DNA of 64,000 nt from Wyeomyia smithii. Taxonomy: Eukaryota; Arthropoda; Insecta; Diptera; Culicidae. Location: assembly GCF_029784165.1 (NCBI RefSeq), contig NC_073695.1, positions 191,607,357 to 191,671,356 on the forward strand. The letters run 5' to 3'. A model generated the notes under the pieces. It did no database searches, was not told the DNA's origin, and saw nothing but the letters and a program-made list of their open reading frames with translations. A program made the position numbers and the translations under genes. Each line of letters starts with the position of its first letter. Positions within the stretch are counted from its first letter, which is position 1. Positions 45,703 to 58,529 of this stretch are shown piece after piece.

Positions 45703-47988
45703 TAAAAAACCTCAATTAATCCACCTAGCGGTCAGACCCAGCCTTTCTCATTCAAGCTTTTATTTGTAAAAATAGATTTACATGAACGCTTCAATCCAAT
45801 AAATGTATATTCACTCTTTAGGTTCTAAAATATTGATGTTATAATCTATACATATAAAAATGTATTCCGGTCTGTCAGTCTGTTCGATCCATTTAGACTC
45901 GAAAACTACCAACCGATCGACGTGAAAATTTGTATGTAGGGGTTTTTGGTCCCGATAAAGGTTCCAATGATAGTTTGAGACCCCTCTCTCTTCTGGAAAG
46001 GAGGGGTCCAATACAAATGAAACATACATTTCTGCACAACTCAAGAACAAACCAAGCAAATGAAACCGAATTTGGCATGTGGATGTTTTAAAGGGTAATA
46101 AATATGTCCATAATGGTTCGACGCCCCTCCCTCTTATGGAAGCACATGTTTCTGCACAAATTTCTGCACATCTCGCGAACTAATTAACTAAATGGAACCA
46201 TTTTTGGCAGGTGAATGTTTTTAGTGGTAACAAATATGTTCCATAATCGACCTCAGGCAACATTTTGGATTGTAAGATGGCAACTTCCGGTTTCTGGAAA
46301 ACAGCCAAAAATGGACTATATCCACCCAATATAATAATATCCGGATGAAGAAAGATACACAGGAGCAATATTCGACCACAGATACAATTTTAAATTCTGA
46401 GATGGCGACTTCCGGTTTCGGAAAAAACAGTGGCAAACGACCAAATACCACCCAATATGGGTATTGTCGGAATCGTAATAATGCACTGGAACCACAAATC
46501 GACTTCAGACACCATTATGAATTGTAGGTTGGCAACTTGTGGTTTCTGGAAAACAGCCAAAAATGGCCGATTTCCGTCTAACATGAGTATCTCCGGATCT
46601 ATAATGATACACAGCAGCTGAAATCGACCACAGACCCCTTTTTTGGATTCTAGGTTGGCGATTTGTCTCTTGACATTGATCATATCCTATGGCCGATTCG
46701 TCGTGCATTTGCAGACCTTAAACACATCGCAAGGAATCAATGAATTTGGAACGTTCAAATAGTAAAAAACCACATTTAAATTATGTTGAGACCAATCAAT
46801 CAAAGCAGGTATAGTTTTAAATAGCCTTTGAGTTTCTTTACTTTCCATAACTTTTAAGCCACATATCAAATTGTTATGAAGTTTGTTATTTGTAAGTTTG
46901 AGAGATAACTCGTTCGTATGACACTAATTATGTTCATGTAATCTTTGAAATAATAGACTTTCGTTGTTTTATTAACAATTTAATACATAACGGTGGCTTA
47001 AGTTCAATTATAATCAAATGAAATGGGAACGTTTAGGGCAGCCAAACTTTGAACCCACGTGTTCAATCATAATTCATCAGTTAACCCTTAACTAGCCCGC
47101 TCATCTGATATCAATATTGATCAAATCGGTTGTGTAGTTTCTGAGATAATGAAGTTTCGTGATTTTCACATTTCGGTACTTTACAGACGAAGATACAGTC
47201 CGATTACAGTAAAATTCAATAGGGTGTCTCGAGGCAGCTTGACTTATTTTGTAGAAATCGACACTAATTTTGTAGAAATCGGGTCAGCCATCACTGAGAA
47301 AAGTGAGTGAGTTCAAGTAGTCTTCGGAATATGTTCCTTTTCATAGCTTGATTTCACATTTTTAAACATAACAGGAAAAGTAATAGTCTGATTGCAAAAC
47401 CAATCAATAGGGTCTTATGGGGCAACTAGACCTTCCATTTGACACTGATTTAATGAAAATCGGTTCAGCCATCTCTGAGAAACATGAGTGAGATTAAGTA
47501 GTCTTCAAAACACGTTTCTTGTTATAACTTTTGAACCACAAGTTCAATGTTTATGAAATTCAAAAGTTAAGGGTATTTTAGGTAGCCCGTTTATTTGAAA
47601 TCAATTTTGTTCAAATCGGTTGTGTAGTTTTCGAGATAATGATGTTTCATGGTTTTTACATTTTGAACCATAACCTCTAAACTAAAAATCCGATTACAAT
47701 GAAATTTAATAGGGTTTTATGGAACAACGAGACCTTTTATTTGCAATTAATTTCATGAAAATCGGTCCAGCCATCTCTGAGAAAAAAGAGTGAGAATAAA
47801 TATCTGCACATACACACACACACATACACACACACATTCACACACACACACATACATACATACAGAAAATGCTAAGCTCGTCGAGCTGAGTCGAGTGATA
47901 TATGCCATTCGGCCCTTTGGAGCACTTTTATACTTTCGGTTTTGCAAGTGATTGCTATACCTTTCTAGGAGAAAGGCAAAAATATTTT
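45703..47988 (+). mobile_element. Helentron-like family, most complete copy (2.3 kb)
   Basis: Starts AAAAAACCTCAATTAATCC with CACCTAGCGGTCAGACC and subterminal GCCTTTCTC, and ends with the hairpin CCTTTCT-AGG-AGAAAGG then CAAAAA. Interior order: a CCGATCGACGTGAAAATTTG helitron-like module (45915), AAATGAAAC-ACATTTCTGCAC modules, CTTCCGGTTTCTGG modules (46280-46640), AATCGG/CATCTCTGAG modules (47090-47780), and an (AC)n tract (47810-47860). No protein. The target is A-rich. Confidence 0.75.
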
Positions 47989-48384
47989 TCATTTCTCCAT
48001 CCTGGACTTTTTTTAAAAGTTGCGTATTAACTTCAAGTTTCTTTGAAAAAAATTTAAAAAAAATTCAACTCTTTTTTTAAATTGAAATTTAATTTATGAA
48101 CTAATTTCATTTTTGTCATATGACATACATATTAAGTTTAGTAAAGCGGGCAATGTATGTAGTTTACGATAATGCGAAAATGAACGGGAATAAAAGGTGT
48201 GACTATAGGCTTAGAAAAAATTTTCCTCGTCCAGACGGGACAGTGTGCGTGAAGAGACCACTCTCTCAGTTACAGAAATAAATTCCCACAGGGCAGTGTG
48301 TGCAGTTCATCGTGGCGTGCTGAGGTACGGGAACACAATAGTAGAGGCTGATTCGACTTTGGTTTAGGGTGAGTTACACCTTTC

Positions 48385-48470
48385 CCAGTAGTTTAATTGG
48401 CTAAAATACCTTGCCGGAGACAACGGAGATCGCGGGTTCGTGTCCTATCTGAAGTCCAGATATAGTGTAT
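48385..48470 (+). repeat. tRNA-related sequence (SINE-like head)
   Basis: TAGTTTAATTG (48389-48399) fits the Pol III A-box exactly, and GGTTCGTGTCC (48435-48445) fits the B-box with one mismatch, at tRNA-like spacing. The arms do not form a convincing complete tRNA. It lies after a repeat shared with 17080-17190. Bases 47989-48384 hold that repeat and little else. Confidence 0.45.
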
Positions 48471-51400
48471 ATTTTTTTACGATGCATTTTTAATTCCCTA
48501 CAACTCATTCTCAGACGGTTTTTCTATACAACCAACGGTTTCTGGGCTACAATGTGTCTAATAAAACCTATGCCAAGAGGCATACGCCCTTTTATAATAT
48601 AACTCATGGGTGTGAAAAATCTCTTCATCTGTGAAAAATGCCCAGTTTGCTAAGCCAAATACGTTTGCAAAGTTTCATTCAAATCAAAAATGGTCGATAA
48701 AATTGTCGCGTATTCCCAGATCATGTGGCGCGATTCTGCTCAGCTGCCTTTGAAAAAGAAGGGCAGATTCGAATTTGTGTACGACTGATTGACAAAAATG
48801 TGCGTAGAGCTCGAACAAAAGGTTTTCATGCTATATTCATAATTAATGTGTGAGTCGAAAATTATTTAGGATTTTTAAAGGATGAGTTTGCAGATAACAT
48901 CACCTGGAAGGAAGATTCTAGTCACAAGTTTCTTTTTATGAATTTTTATGAATTTATTGCTATATATTGCATTTTTCCGAAGCTGATCATTCTAGCCATC
49001 TACGAAGTGTACAATCCAATATGTTATGCTCTGCTGATAATACTTCATTGAGAGAACGTTTATGTTGATTTTGCATTTATGACTAGAATCCTCACGAGAC
49101 TCACGCTTGCCAGATAAGTAACGTTTTGGAGTAAGAGATTAATTGTAAAAGTCCTGTTCCGGGTGAGCCTCTCCACTCCGTGAGGGACCCTCACAATTAA
49201 ACCTGAATGGAAGTCTATACATTAACATTGAGTAGTAGATAAGACAAAGGGCACAAAAAGTACTTGGCAAGAATCAAGAAACTAATAGCTTAAGATGCAA
49301 ATTTAAATGTAACTAAGTAGCTTAGCTAGCAATACTGCTCTTTACGCTGCTAGTGTTCCTCCTTATTTTATCACCGGAGTTGGCAATATCATGACCGATA
49401 GAAACGTAAAGAGAGCTTTTTCATTCCAAATTGAAATGGATTATCCCTGCTTACCAATAAACACTAATATAAATGAACTCGGTATAGGCTCCGTGGCTAA
49501 TTACCACAGACTGGTTTAAACTTCTGTACAGCTACAGAACGATGGACAAATCTAGCCAAGCGTATAGTAGTTGGAATTTTGCCAGTTTTAGCACAACGGT
49601 ATATAGTTATCCGTACCTGCGAACAAACATTACACAAGCTGTTGTATTACACGATACTTTTATTTTTCAATGTTACAGCAATATCGAGAGCAGATTATAA
49701 TACGGAAACAAATTCATTCGGGTGTTTCCCGTCTTGAATAATTTGTCTAACTATGCTTTTACACCGGAATTGTATCATCGTGTCCTGGATGAAGCATGTG
49801 TTTGCAGTCTGCGTAAACCAGCGTCATCACCACACCAGACTGTTAACGGAAAGTGCAGACAAAACATCCGTTCTACGCATATACGTTCATGTCCTGCTTG
49901 CTTCTCATATCTGCCAACTGTCTAGTTAAAGTCTCCCTAAGCTAGTAGACGGAACGAAAACCCAGCTTTCGGAAACTAATTCAATTTTCATTTAAATTGA
50001 ATTTATTAGAATATGTTATTGGCATCGTTTTCGCATATCGTGGCATATATTTTATGGCCTGCGATAATGGGACATATTTATTTAGGCGAGTGTAGATATT
50101 CGTGTTTCAAATCATTCAGTCATTCGAAGTGAAAGTTTTCGCTTTAGAGTTGAATGGTTTGACACGATAACTAACTAGGACCCGGCAAGCGAAGGGTCAG
50201 GAAGTGCAATGGCAATAACGATAATGTTGTGATAATGATGATCGCATAATTTCCTGTACATTAATTTTCCTGTGGTATTGCAAATAAGTTGGAATGGGGA
50301 AGAGGAGATATTTTGCAGCGAGAGTTTGGTACAGGTTTTATGCAATTGGTTCGTCCAGTGGGTACATTCGGGAAAGCAATTAATTTCGCTGCGTGCATTT
50401 GTACGAACCGAATCATTTGAAATGAGTTGCATAAAGTGACTTATCTTCAAGTGTGTTCGGGATTTGACTTTCTACTGACATGGAAAACAAACATTGGAAA
50501 ACGCCGTTTGTGATAATTCGAATAATTATTTTAATTTATGTGTGTGCATTAATCATATAAGTAATTAAATTAACGGATGCTCTAGTACTCTGATAATTTT
50601 TGCATCTGGTTTTGGATTGCTATGTGTGTTTTTTTTTTGAAAAGCAATTCTACGCAAAATGGACTCTCATTGTCCTGATTTTGATATTCTCCGATATTGA
50701 AGCTCGAGTCATTTTATATCTGAACGCACTGTTTTTTCACTGGTTGGATCTGTAATAATTTAACAATAATTTTTTCTCTTGATTAACATAAATATGGCTT
50801 GGCAGTAGCATCAGTACCTAATATGTAAAATACAAGAAGATCACCAAAGATATGCAGAGTAAAATGTATGGATGGTCATAGAAGTGCACTGACATCTTTA
50901 CAAGATTCAACGACCTTTGTTGGAAGTCTGTGTGACGAAGACAACGAGTATGTTACGGCAACTATGTTATATGTAAACTGATCACGTGAGAATTTTTAAC
51001 AGAAAGTACTAATCAAAAGATACTGATCTTACAACACTAGGTGATATTCACGTGTCCTCAAAGACAGTTTTTACAAGATTCGCGTACTTGCACTGACGTA
51101 GCGTAGCGTGGCACCCAATCACGCTACGCCATTGCGTACTTGTTAATGGTTTGTTGGTACTTGTTGACTGTTTTCGGAAAATTCACCTAGCTCAGTCAAA
51201 ACTCAATCAAATGTGTGATTGTGTGATACAAGTTTCAAAATACAGTTCTCTCTATAACAACTTTTTTTATAGTGACAAATCTTTCTACTGTGATATTCTA
51301 AATGGTATTCTCAATCGACTGTAATTAATAATATATTTAATTTACTTGAGTAATCTTAATACAATATACCCTCAATATATTATGTTAAGTTTGGAGAAAT

Positions 51401-51554
51401 TAGTAAAGTTTGATAAAAGCTCAAAAAATTCACGAATTCATTACATGAATTAACATTTTGGCAATAGCCATGGAGGTTTTCTTGAGCACATACCAGTACT
51501 TGTTTTAAATATATACTACTTCGGGAAAAGTGTACATAAAGCGAGTTAATTGAA
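48471..51554. other. 3 kb without recognisable content
   Basis: Read on both strands. The frames at 49722-49925 and 50175-50450 lack motifs and codon bias. No terminal repeats or copies elsewhere in the window were noticed. This is the longest unassigned stretch and the likeliest place for unseen host regulatory or intronic DNA. Confidence 0.35.
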
Positions 51555-51915
51555 ATACTACAAGGTATACAGCCCTAGGGTTGTATGAAATGGTGACGTG
51601 GGACTAAACACTGTAATTAGGGAATTTTTTGTTACAAAATATACAGAGTCTGCAGACAGAATCAATGTGTTTATTTTCAGCCTCCCCTGGAAATCAATTT
51701 TTGGAATATATTCAACAACACTCGAAGAAAGATCATTTATATTTGGCGATATTATGCCTTTAGTATTTTTTTTTTGTGCAAAAAATATGTATTCAACAAG
51801 GCACAAGCATATCGTGCTTGTTGAAGAAGCACCAAGAATTTCTCATAATGCGTCAAAGTCAGAATTATCTCTATATCCTCAAAAACCAAATCCAATAATG
51901 CTTACGTTATCATAA
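51555..51915 (+). repeat. Dispersed repeat A, copy 2
   Basis: Matches 1768-2155 in the same orientation. It joins repeat B directly at about 51915, without the Helentron fragment that separates them in copy 1. Confidence 0.75.
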
Positions 51916-52660
51916 TGAATGGTTTTGTCTTATTTAACTCTAACTAAATCAAATCTATAGTATGGATCTTACTTTCAAAATAATATGGAAGCCCTAACAA
52001 AGGTTCATCAATTGGAAAACATAAGAAAATATTTTGAACAAAATTCCTAACAAGTTCCAGCAAAAAACGTAGAAATCCACAATTACGTTTTTATTTTTTG
52101 CTTGACAATTGTTTCATTTGCCTGCAACTACATTCGCTGTATTACGAAGACAGGAAATATACGTTTATTATGGTTACGCTTAGAATAATAATATATCATC
52201 TAACAATTTTGAAATGTAAAAAGAGATTCTGTACGAATCTTACTAAATCAACTAAAAAATCACAAGCATTCGCAGGTTCTTACTCTTCTATAAATGTATA
52301 TATTTAGGAATTTACTCTTTCGATACTATCCGGTCACGATTATTTAGTGAATATCGAAGATAAAATTAAATCAATATCCGTTGCAAAAATTTACAATTCT
52401 TGCTGAGTAATTTATGGCAATCATATTTATGAAATAAACTTTCAATCACCATCAACAGCAGTATTGTAGTTTTTCCTCAATTGAATACGAATAGAAATGT
52501 ACGAACAAAAGTGTACCACTGCAATACGAATAGTACTGCTGCAGTACGAATAGAAGAGTACCACTGCAATCATAGACGACGAGAGACCTGCGGTTCTATA
52601 CTCCACTGGTACTGTTGCTTTTACTGGCATGTTTTCTTTCAAGACATCAGTTTTTATTAG
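51916..52660 (+). repeat. Dispersed repeat B, copy 2 (empty site)
   Basis: Reverse complement of 1-490 plus 1370-1635. The retroelement of copy 1 is absent between about 52170 and 52195. Short CAGTACGAATAG-type sub-repeats occur near 52520-52560. Confidence 0.75.
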
Positions 52661-53480
52661 GTTCTACAGTACCTAACACGCAGGTTTAGAGATTGTTCAA
52701 GGATGGGTATTGTTTCAAACTTTTAGGAAAACTTTTACCTTCGAGACATCATATTAGTCTAAGCTCATGGAAGCAAAAGTAAATTGACCTATTGGGACGG
52801 GGAGACTCTGTCAATTTTTATTTCGAAATTGATACAGGGAATATCACAGGGAACGGATGGTGTCCATTCACGTCGTCTGTGCTAGGAATGCTCGCATGTA
52901 ATTGGTTCATTATTCGCGTAAATTTGTTATTGAAATTATTATCAATTTTACCGCTTAGCAATGAAATTAGAGTGATAATTAACACATTACAAAATTGTTA
53001 TACATTTTATCTATCCAACAACATATTGGTTATTGTTATCCATCATGTGGTTATGCTGTTATTAGCGTTTGAAATCTGACGCAACATTTGCCCGTTTCAT
53101 TTCCAATTTTACAGAATGCATCCCAGTATAGTAAACAAAAACGTGTCCCACGTCAAAATATTATGAAAATTTATCAATTTCACCCCGTTGTGTGTACCAT
53201 GACACATTCGCATTTTTAGCAGACATTGAATAAAACCAGGGATTTAAAATCCGTTAAATTTGTTTCTAATTCACACATAATAAAAGTTTTTTAGCTCAAA
53301 AATCACAGGAGGGTTGTGTGTAAAGCCACGACCGCAAGGTTGAAGTAGAACTTTTACAAGAAAGATAACCCGGCTGCTTGCGTGTCAGTCATTTTGAAAT
53401 CGGATTTGTTTCGTATATACTGCTTATTAAGCACAGTATCAACAAATCGTAATCTGTTGCAGTTTATTAATAACCATTCA
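52661..53480. other. No recognisable gene
   Basis: Contains a 33-base segment at 53320 (AAAGCCACGACCGCAAGGTTG) shared with 17634-17654. No other supported feature. Confidence 0.4.
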
Positions 53481-53860
53481 TTATTCTCTTCCAAATACAA
53501 TTAGGAGCCTTGAGAAAGGCCGATTGCTGGAATTGCAATTTTCATTCAGATATTGCATAAATGCTTCATGGTCAGATATACCCGCTGCAACTGCTACGCT
53601 ACCGGTAGCCATGCCACAGTTGTGGCCGCTATACGCTGCCATTAATATCAGCTGCCCCTGTATCAACTGGCCCAGCTGCTAACGATGCTGGGATCCGCTG
53701 CAACTAGTGCGCTATCCATTGCTATGCCACAGCTATGGCCGCTATCCGCTATCGCTGGTATCCACTGCACTGCTACTGCTGCTGCTAAGGGATGACTGCT
53801 GTTGTTGCTGTCTAGAACTATTATGAGCGGCTTCGGCTGAAACACCCGCATAATCAATAA
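53481..53860 (-). other. CTG/CAG-rich low-complexity segment
   Basis: The segment has a repeated phrase (GCCACAG-T-TGGCCGCTAT at 53610 and 53717) and CTGCTG/GTTGTTGCTG runs. On the minus strand these give glutamine- and serine-rich frames (RQQQQQSSLSSSSSS). This could be an exon of a low-complexity host protein, but no start, splice or domain supports it. Confidence 0.25.
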
Positions 53861-53989
53861 CCATCAACGGATTATAATTATAGATGAAGAAAACGGATAA
53901 TAATCCATATGGTTTAACGATACCCCATACAGTCGGGACTATATCCCGAACTAGTTGATAAGCACGTTTTATGGTTATTGAATATAAAA

Positions 53990-54293
53990 AATAACATATT
54001 TTAAATTGCAAGATATATGATTCTGTCGACCGTGCTTGGGAAGCAATCATATAACGACTAATCAGTGGTCGAATTTTTCGTTTTGACAAGGCTTGACTAT
54101 TTTCAATAGCACAATAGCTTGAATAATAAAATTAAAATTATCTTCTTTTGGGAAGAATCTTAGAAGATTTTTCAATCTATTGCTGCAAGAACGAAGGAAA
54201 TCCATCGAATACTAGCCGATTTATTAGCATTTGAAATTGGACATATTTTTCACTTTTTTTGGTTTTAGATTTTCATTTCACATCCCTAACGTA
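53990..54293 (+). repeat. Dispersed repeat C, copy 2 (left part)
   Basis: Matches 19680-19912. The match breaks at ...CCCTAACGTA (54293) and resumes at TTATGTAGCCGAACTTCCTGA (56918), so the intervening DNA is an insertion. Confidence 0.7.
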
Positions 54294-54303
54294 TGAGGAA
54301 AAA

Positions 54304-55987
54304 ACCTAAATTAATCCACCTAGCGGTCAGTCCCAGCCTTTCTCATTCGAACTTTTATTTGTATAAATAGATTTACATGAACGCTTCAACCCAAAAAATA
54401 AAACTGCCGAACCGATCGACGTGAAAATTTGTATGTAGGGGTTTTTGGTCCCGATAAAGGTTCCTATGATAGTTTGAGACCCCTCCCTCTTCTAGAAAGG
54501 AGGGGTCCAATACAAATGAAACATACATTTCTGCACAACTCAAGAACAAACCAAGCAAATGAAACCGAATTCGGCATGTGGATGTTTTAAAGGGTAATAA
54601 ATATGTCCATAATGGTTCGACGCCCCTCCCTCTTATGGAAGCACATGTTTCTGCACATCTCGCGAACTAATCTACTGAATGGAACCATATTTGGCAGGTG
54701 AATGTTTTTAGTGGTAACAAATACCTCAGACTTCAGGCAACATTTTGGATATTGTTTTTGGCACATTTTGCATGTGTAGGATAAGTACAACGATACACCG
54801 TGCCCCAGTGCTGAGTCGAGAAAATTTCCAGTTCAAAAAGATCCTCGACATAAATATATCAATCAATGCAGGTATAGTTTTAAATAGTCTTTGAATTTCT
54901 TTTCTTTCCATAACTTTTGAGCCACATATCAAATTGTTATGAAGTTTGTTATTTGTAAGTTTGAGAGATGACTCGTTCGTATGACACTAGTTATGTTCAA
55001 ATAAGTCATGTGAAATAATAGACTTTCATTGTTTTATTCACAATTTAATACATAACGGTGGCTTAAGTTCAATTATAATCAAATGAAATGGGAACGTATA
55101 GGGCAGCCAAACTTTGAAACCACGTGTTCAATCATAATTCATCAGTTAACCCTTAACTAGCCCGCTCATCTGATAATAATATTGATCAAATCGGTTGTGC
55201 AGTTTTTGAGATAATGAAGTTTCGTGATTTTCACATTTTAGTACTTTACAGACGAAGTTACAGTCCGATTACAGTAAAATTCAATAGGGTGTTACGAGGC
55301 AGCTAGACTTATTAGTTGACACTAATTTTGTGGAAATCGGGTCAGCCATCTCTGAGAAAAGTGAGTGAGTTCAAGTAGTTTTTGGAATATGTTCCTTTTC
55401 ATAGCTGGATTTCACATTTTTAAACATAACAGGCAAAGTAATAGTCCGATTGCAAAACAAATTAATGGGGTCTTATGGGGCAACTAGACCTTCCATTTGA
55501 AACTGATTCCATGAAAATAGGGTCAGCCATCTCTGAGAAACATGAGTGAGATTAAGTAGTCTTCAAAACACGTTTCTTTTCATAACTTTTGAACCACAAG
55601 TTCAATGTTTATGAAATTCAAAAGTTAAAGGTTTTTCAGGTAGCCCGTTTATTTGAAATCAATTTTGTTCAAATCGGTTGTGTAGTTTTCGAGATAATGA
55701 TGTTTCGTGATTTTTACATTTTGAACCATAACCTCTAAACTAAAAATCCGATTACAATGAAATTTAATAGGGTTTTATGGGACAACGAGACCTTTCATTT
55801 GCAATTAATTTCATGAATAAAAATCTGCACATACACACATACACACACACATACACACACACACATACAGAAAATGCTCAGCTCGTCGAGTTGAGTCGAG
55901 TGATATATGCCATTCGGCCCTTTGGAGCACTTTTATACTGTCGGTTTTGCAAGTGATTGCTATACCTTTCTATGAGAAAGGCAAAAA
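54304..55987 (+). mobile_element. Helentron-like family copy inside a transposon end
   Basis: Starts ACCTAAATTAATCCACCTAG with subterminal GCCTTTCTC and ends CCTTTCT-ATG-AGAAAGGCAAAAA. Compared with 45703-47988 it lacks most of the CTTCCGGTTTCTGG modules (a loss of about 0.5 kb near 54740) and the last CATCTCTGAG module near 55815. It lies within the A-run of the left inverted repeat of the DD37E element, so it is younger than that element. Confidence 0.8.
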
Positions 55988-56134
55988 TCCAACTTTCAAT
56001 TCCAAATTAAAATCTTGCGCAACTTATTTTTCTATACTTGTTTGTTCATTCAAGTAATGTAACTCATTTACAAACCTCATAGAAAAACTCAACCCCGCAT
56101 CGCGCTGATTTCCTGATATTTTGGGGTACTTACT

Positions 56135-56760
56135 TTATAGCTTTCTGTATTCCGGATGTTTCAATTGTTTTGAGCTCCGTCTTGATTTTTCTCTCAAACA
56201 ATCGACGTTTTTTGCTCTGTAACCTTTATGGTAGACCATTTGCTTCAAATTTGCTCGGAAAATTTCAATAGACTGCAGCAGTGGCACATTTTGAGAATTG
56301 TTTTCTTTCGGAATAAACCCGATATTGCCTTGCCGCAAATCCGCTAAAGTTGCATTAGCATAGTTTGACAATGCAAGGTCTGGCCAAAACACTACTTTGT
56401 CATTTTCATGGTTCTTTTATTCATAGTTTTAAACCCATTTTATGCAGATACTATTTCATCGTTTTTTAATCGATCGGTTATTTATTGCCCAACTCACGAT
56501 ATGATTACGCGCACCGACCAGGCGCTTCCACCCTTAATTTCGCTCGAACTTTGCTCTCTTGCAAACTGGATTTTCGTCCGGAACCAGATTTTTTTAAAGG
56601 TATTTCCATTCTCGAAGAGTTTGTCAATAATGTATATAAATGTTTTTTTTTCTATATTCAAGATCTTGGAAATAGTGGAACACTTCACTTATAGATTTTT
56701 CTTTATTTCGCTCACAAAAATTGCAAATCAATTTACGACGATCTTCTTTTGATCACGCCT
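56135..56760 (-). pseudogene. ITmD37E-type transposase, internally deleted
   Basis: The C-terminal frame (56392-56135) gives VVFWPDLALSNYA, FIPKENNSQNVP and LQSIEIFRANLKQ. Exactly 37 residues lie between the Asp of FWPD and the Glu of SIE, the DD37E spacing of the IS630-Tc1-mariner branch first described in mosquitoes. Upstream, shifted frames give SGSGRKSSLQ and VFHYFQD-type sequence of the N-terminal DNA-binding half. The first catalytic Asp region is missing. It is not functional. Confidence 0.8.
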
Positions 56761-57010
56761 TTTTCCCAACTAAGCTTTACTTGACAGAATCGACTAGTCG
56801 TGTTACCGGTTATATAAAAGTGGATCTTCATTTTGTGGAAAAGGATTTTTCGATTTGTGCAGCACTTCACAATCGTAGACCAATTTAAAAGTTGTTCGGA
56901 GTTTTTTCCTCACACGTTATGTAGCCGAACTTCCTGAAAGAAGTATTGGTTCATTTTTCTTCTAATTAAATACAAGAGTTCTTTTGGAGGTTTTCGATAG
57001 GTTTACGTAG

Positions 57011-58520
57011 AACTAGCTGACCCGGAAAACTTCGTCCCACCTAATTTTGTTTTCAAATTAATGATTTTTAACATTCCAAATTCATTGATACCTTGCGATT
57101 TGTTCAGATTCGGATGTCACTCCGAAAGCGATATTTTTACAATTAAATCATTTAGTGTCGCTTTGAAGCGAGAGAAAAATATATGATCGCACAGCAAGAG
57201 GCTATAAGACACGCTCGAGCTGATTAAGAGCATGCTAGATCCGCGCGAGACCTCTAGAATAGAGTTATGATAAGGAACTGGAAAACGGTCTCACGCGTAG
57301 AGTGTGTATTTCAAGAGTTTTGTTTAGTTAGAACTTTAGGATAAGCCACTCCCATGTGAAGGGACCAAGGCGCATCAGAAGTTTACTTTCTCTTTCTAAC
57401 GTTAGGACTTAATAGGAGAATGAACAACATTTGTAATGTGTTACATGGTTGGACCCGCTAGAGCCAGAAGAAAAATAAATAAATGCTCACTAATTTTAAT
57501 GAAAGGTCTGGCATCTAAAGGGAAAGTTATAGATAAAAGATTTTTGGATAATTATAAACCGCTTGTTCAACTTGTAGTGTTGAGACGACCTTTGTAAATT
57601 TGTTGAATAAAATTAAGTTTTCCAGTACAACAAAGTGTTCTCCCTATTTATATAAAAGCTAATTTCAAAGTACGACATCGGTCGAAAAATCGACATTGGC
57701 AAATTAACAACAACTTCTCTTGGAGGTTTCACCGGAAGTTGCCATCTTACAATTCAAAATGTTGTCTGAGTTCGATTTGAGGCTTCAATGCATCATTACG
57801 ATTCCGGAAATACTCATATAGGGTGGTATTTGGTCACTTTCCGCTGTTTTTCAGAAACCGGAAGTCGTCATCTTGGAATTCAAAATGGTATTTGGAGACA
57901 TTCCAGATGGAAACCGGAAGTTTCCCTCTTAAATTCAACAATGGCGTCTGGAGTCGAGTTTTTGCTCCTGTGCATCGACCCAATCATTTTAGGCTGTTTT
58001 TCGGAGAACCTGGTTGAAATATCTGTTTAGTTTGTATGGGAGACCTTCCTCCCCTTCCGGGGGAGTGTCAGTCCACCATAAAAGTTAGTGTTTGATTTTT
58101 ATTAGAGCCCTTCCATCCAGAAGTGGGAGGGGTGTCGAATCACCATGAAAATATCTTTTGCTCCCAAAAACCTCCACATGCCAACATTGGTTCCATTTAC
58201 ATGATTAGTTCTTGAGTTGTCAAGTAATTTGAGTTTCATTTGTATGAACCTCTCTTCTAGAAAAGGGAGGGGTGCCGAACCACCATGAAAATTTTTCTTG
58301 CTCTCAAAAACCTTAACATATCAAATTTGGTTCCATTTACTTGATTATTTCTCGAGATGTGCAGAAATTTGAGTTTCATTTGTGTGGAATCCCTCCCTTC
58401 CAGAAGAAGGAAGGGGTGTCGAAACATTATGGACATGTTTGTTACCCCTAGAAACAATCACTCATTAGTTATCGAGATGTGGAGAATTTTGTGTTTCATA
58501 CAAAGAACCCCTCCCTTCCA
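57011..58520 (-). mobile_element. Helitron-related non-coding module array
   Basis: Begins CTAGCTGACCCGGAAAACTTCG, a sequence common at insect Helitron-type repeats. From 57720 the minus strand repeats the CTTCCGGTTTCTG modules, and from 58020 to 58500 there are about four diverged units of 120-140 bp carrying TTGGTTCCATTTAC, ATTTGAGTTTCATTTGT and GGAGGGGTG-CGAA. These equal modules of the plus-strand family at 45900-46640. Bases 57150-57480 inside are unlike the family and unassigned (possible solo LTR). Confidence 0.55.
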
Positions 58521-58529
58521 GAAGAGATG

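Larger units (their letters stand above)
54294..56912 (-). mobile_element. DD37E-type IS630-Tc1-mariner transposon, split by a Helentron-like element
   Basis: Ends are TGAGGAAAAAAC (54294-54305) and GTTTTTTCCTCA (56901-56912), a perfect 12-bp inverted pair. After removing the nested element the left end continues TCCAACTTTCAATT, paralleling the right end TCCGAACAACTTTTAAATT, so the inverted repeat is longer. It splits repeat C, whose other copy at 19912 gives the empty site. A TA duplication is not clear. The transposase relic is on the minus strand. Confidence 0.7.

Noticed and set aside
47806..47865. CRISPR-like spaced repeats in AC-rich tracts
   Set aside because: Simple (AC)n/(ACAT)n microsatellite inside a transposon family in a eukaryotic sequence.
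48385..48470. Functional tRNA gene
   Set aside because: A- and B-boxes are present but the acceptor, D and T arms do not form a complete cloverleaf; better read as a SINE-like relic.
53481..53860. Exon of a Gln/Ser-rich host protein
   Set aside because: Only trinucleotide-repeat low complexity supports it; no start, splice site or domain.
57150..57480. Possible solo LTR ending near AATAAATAAATGCTC
   Set aside because: No TG...CA boundaries or flanking duplication could be fixed, and no second copy is in the window.
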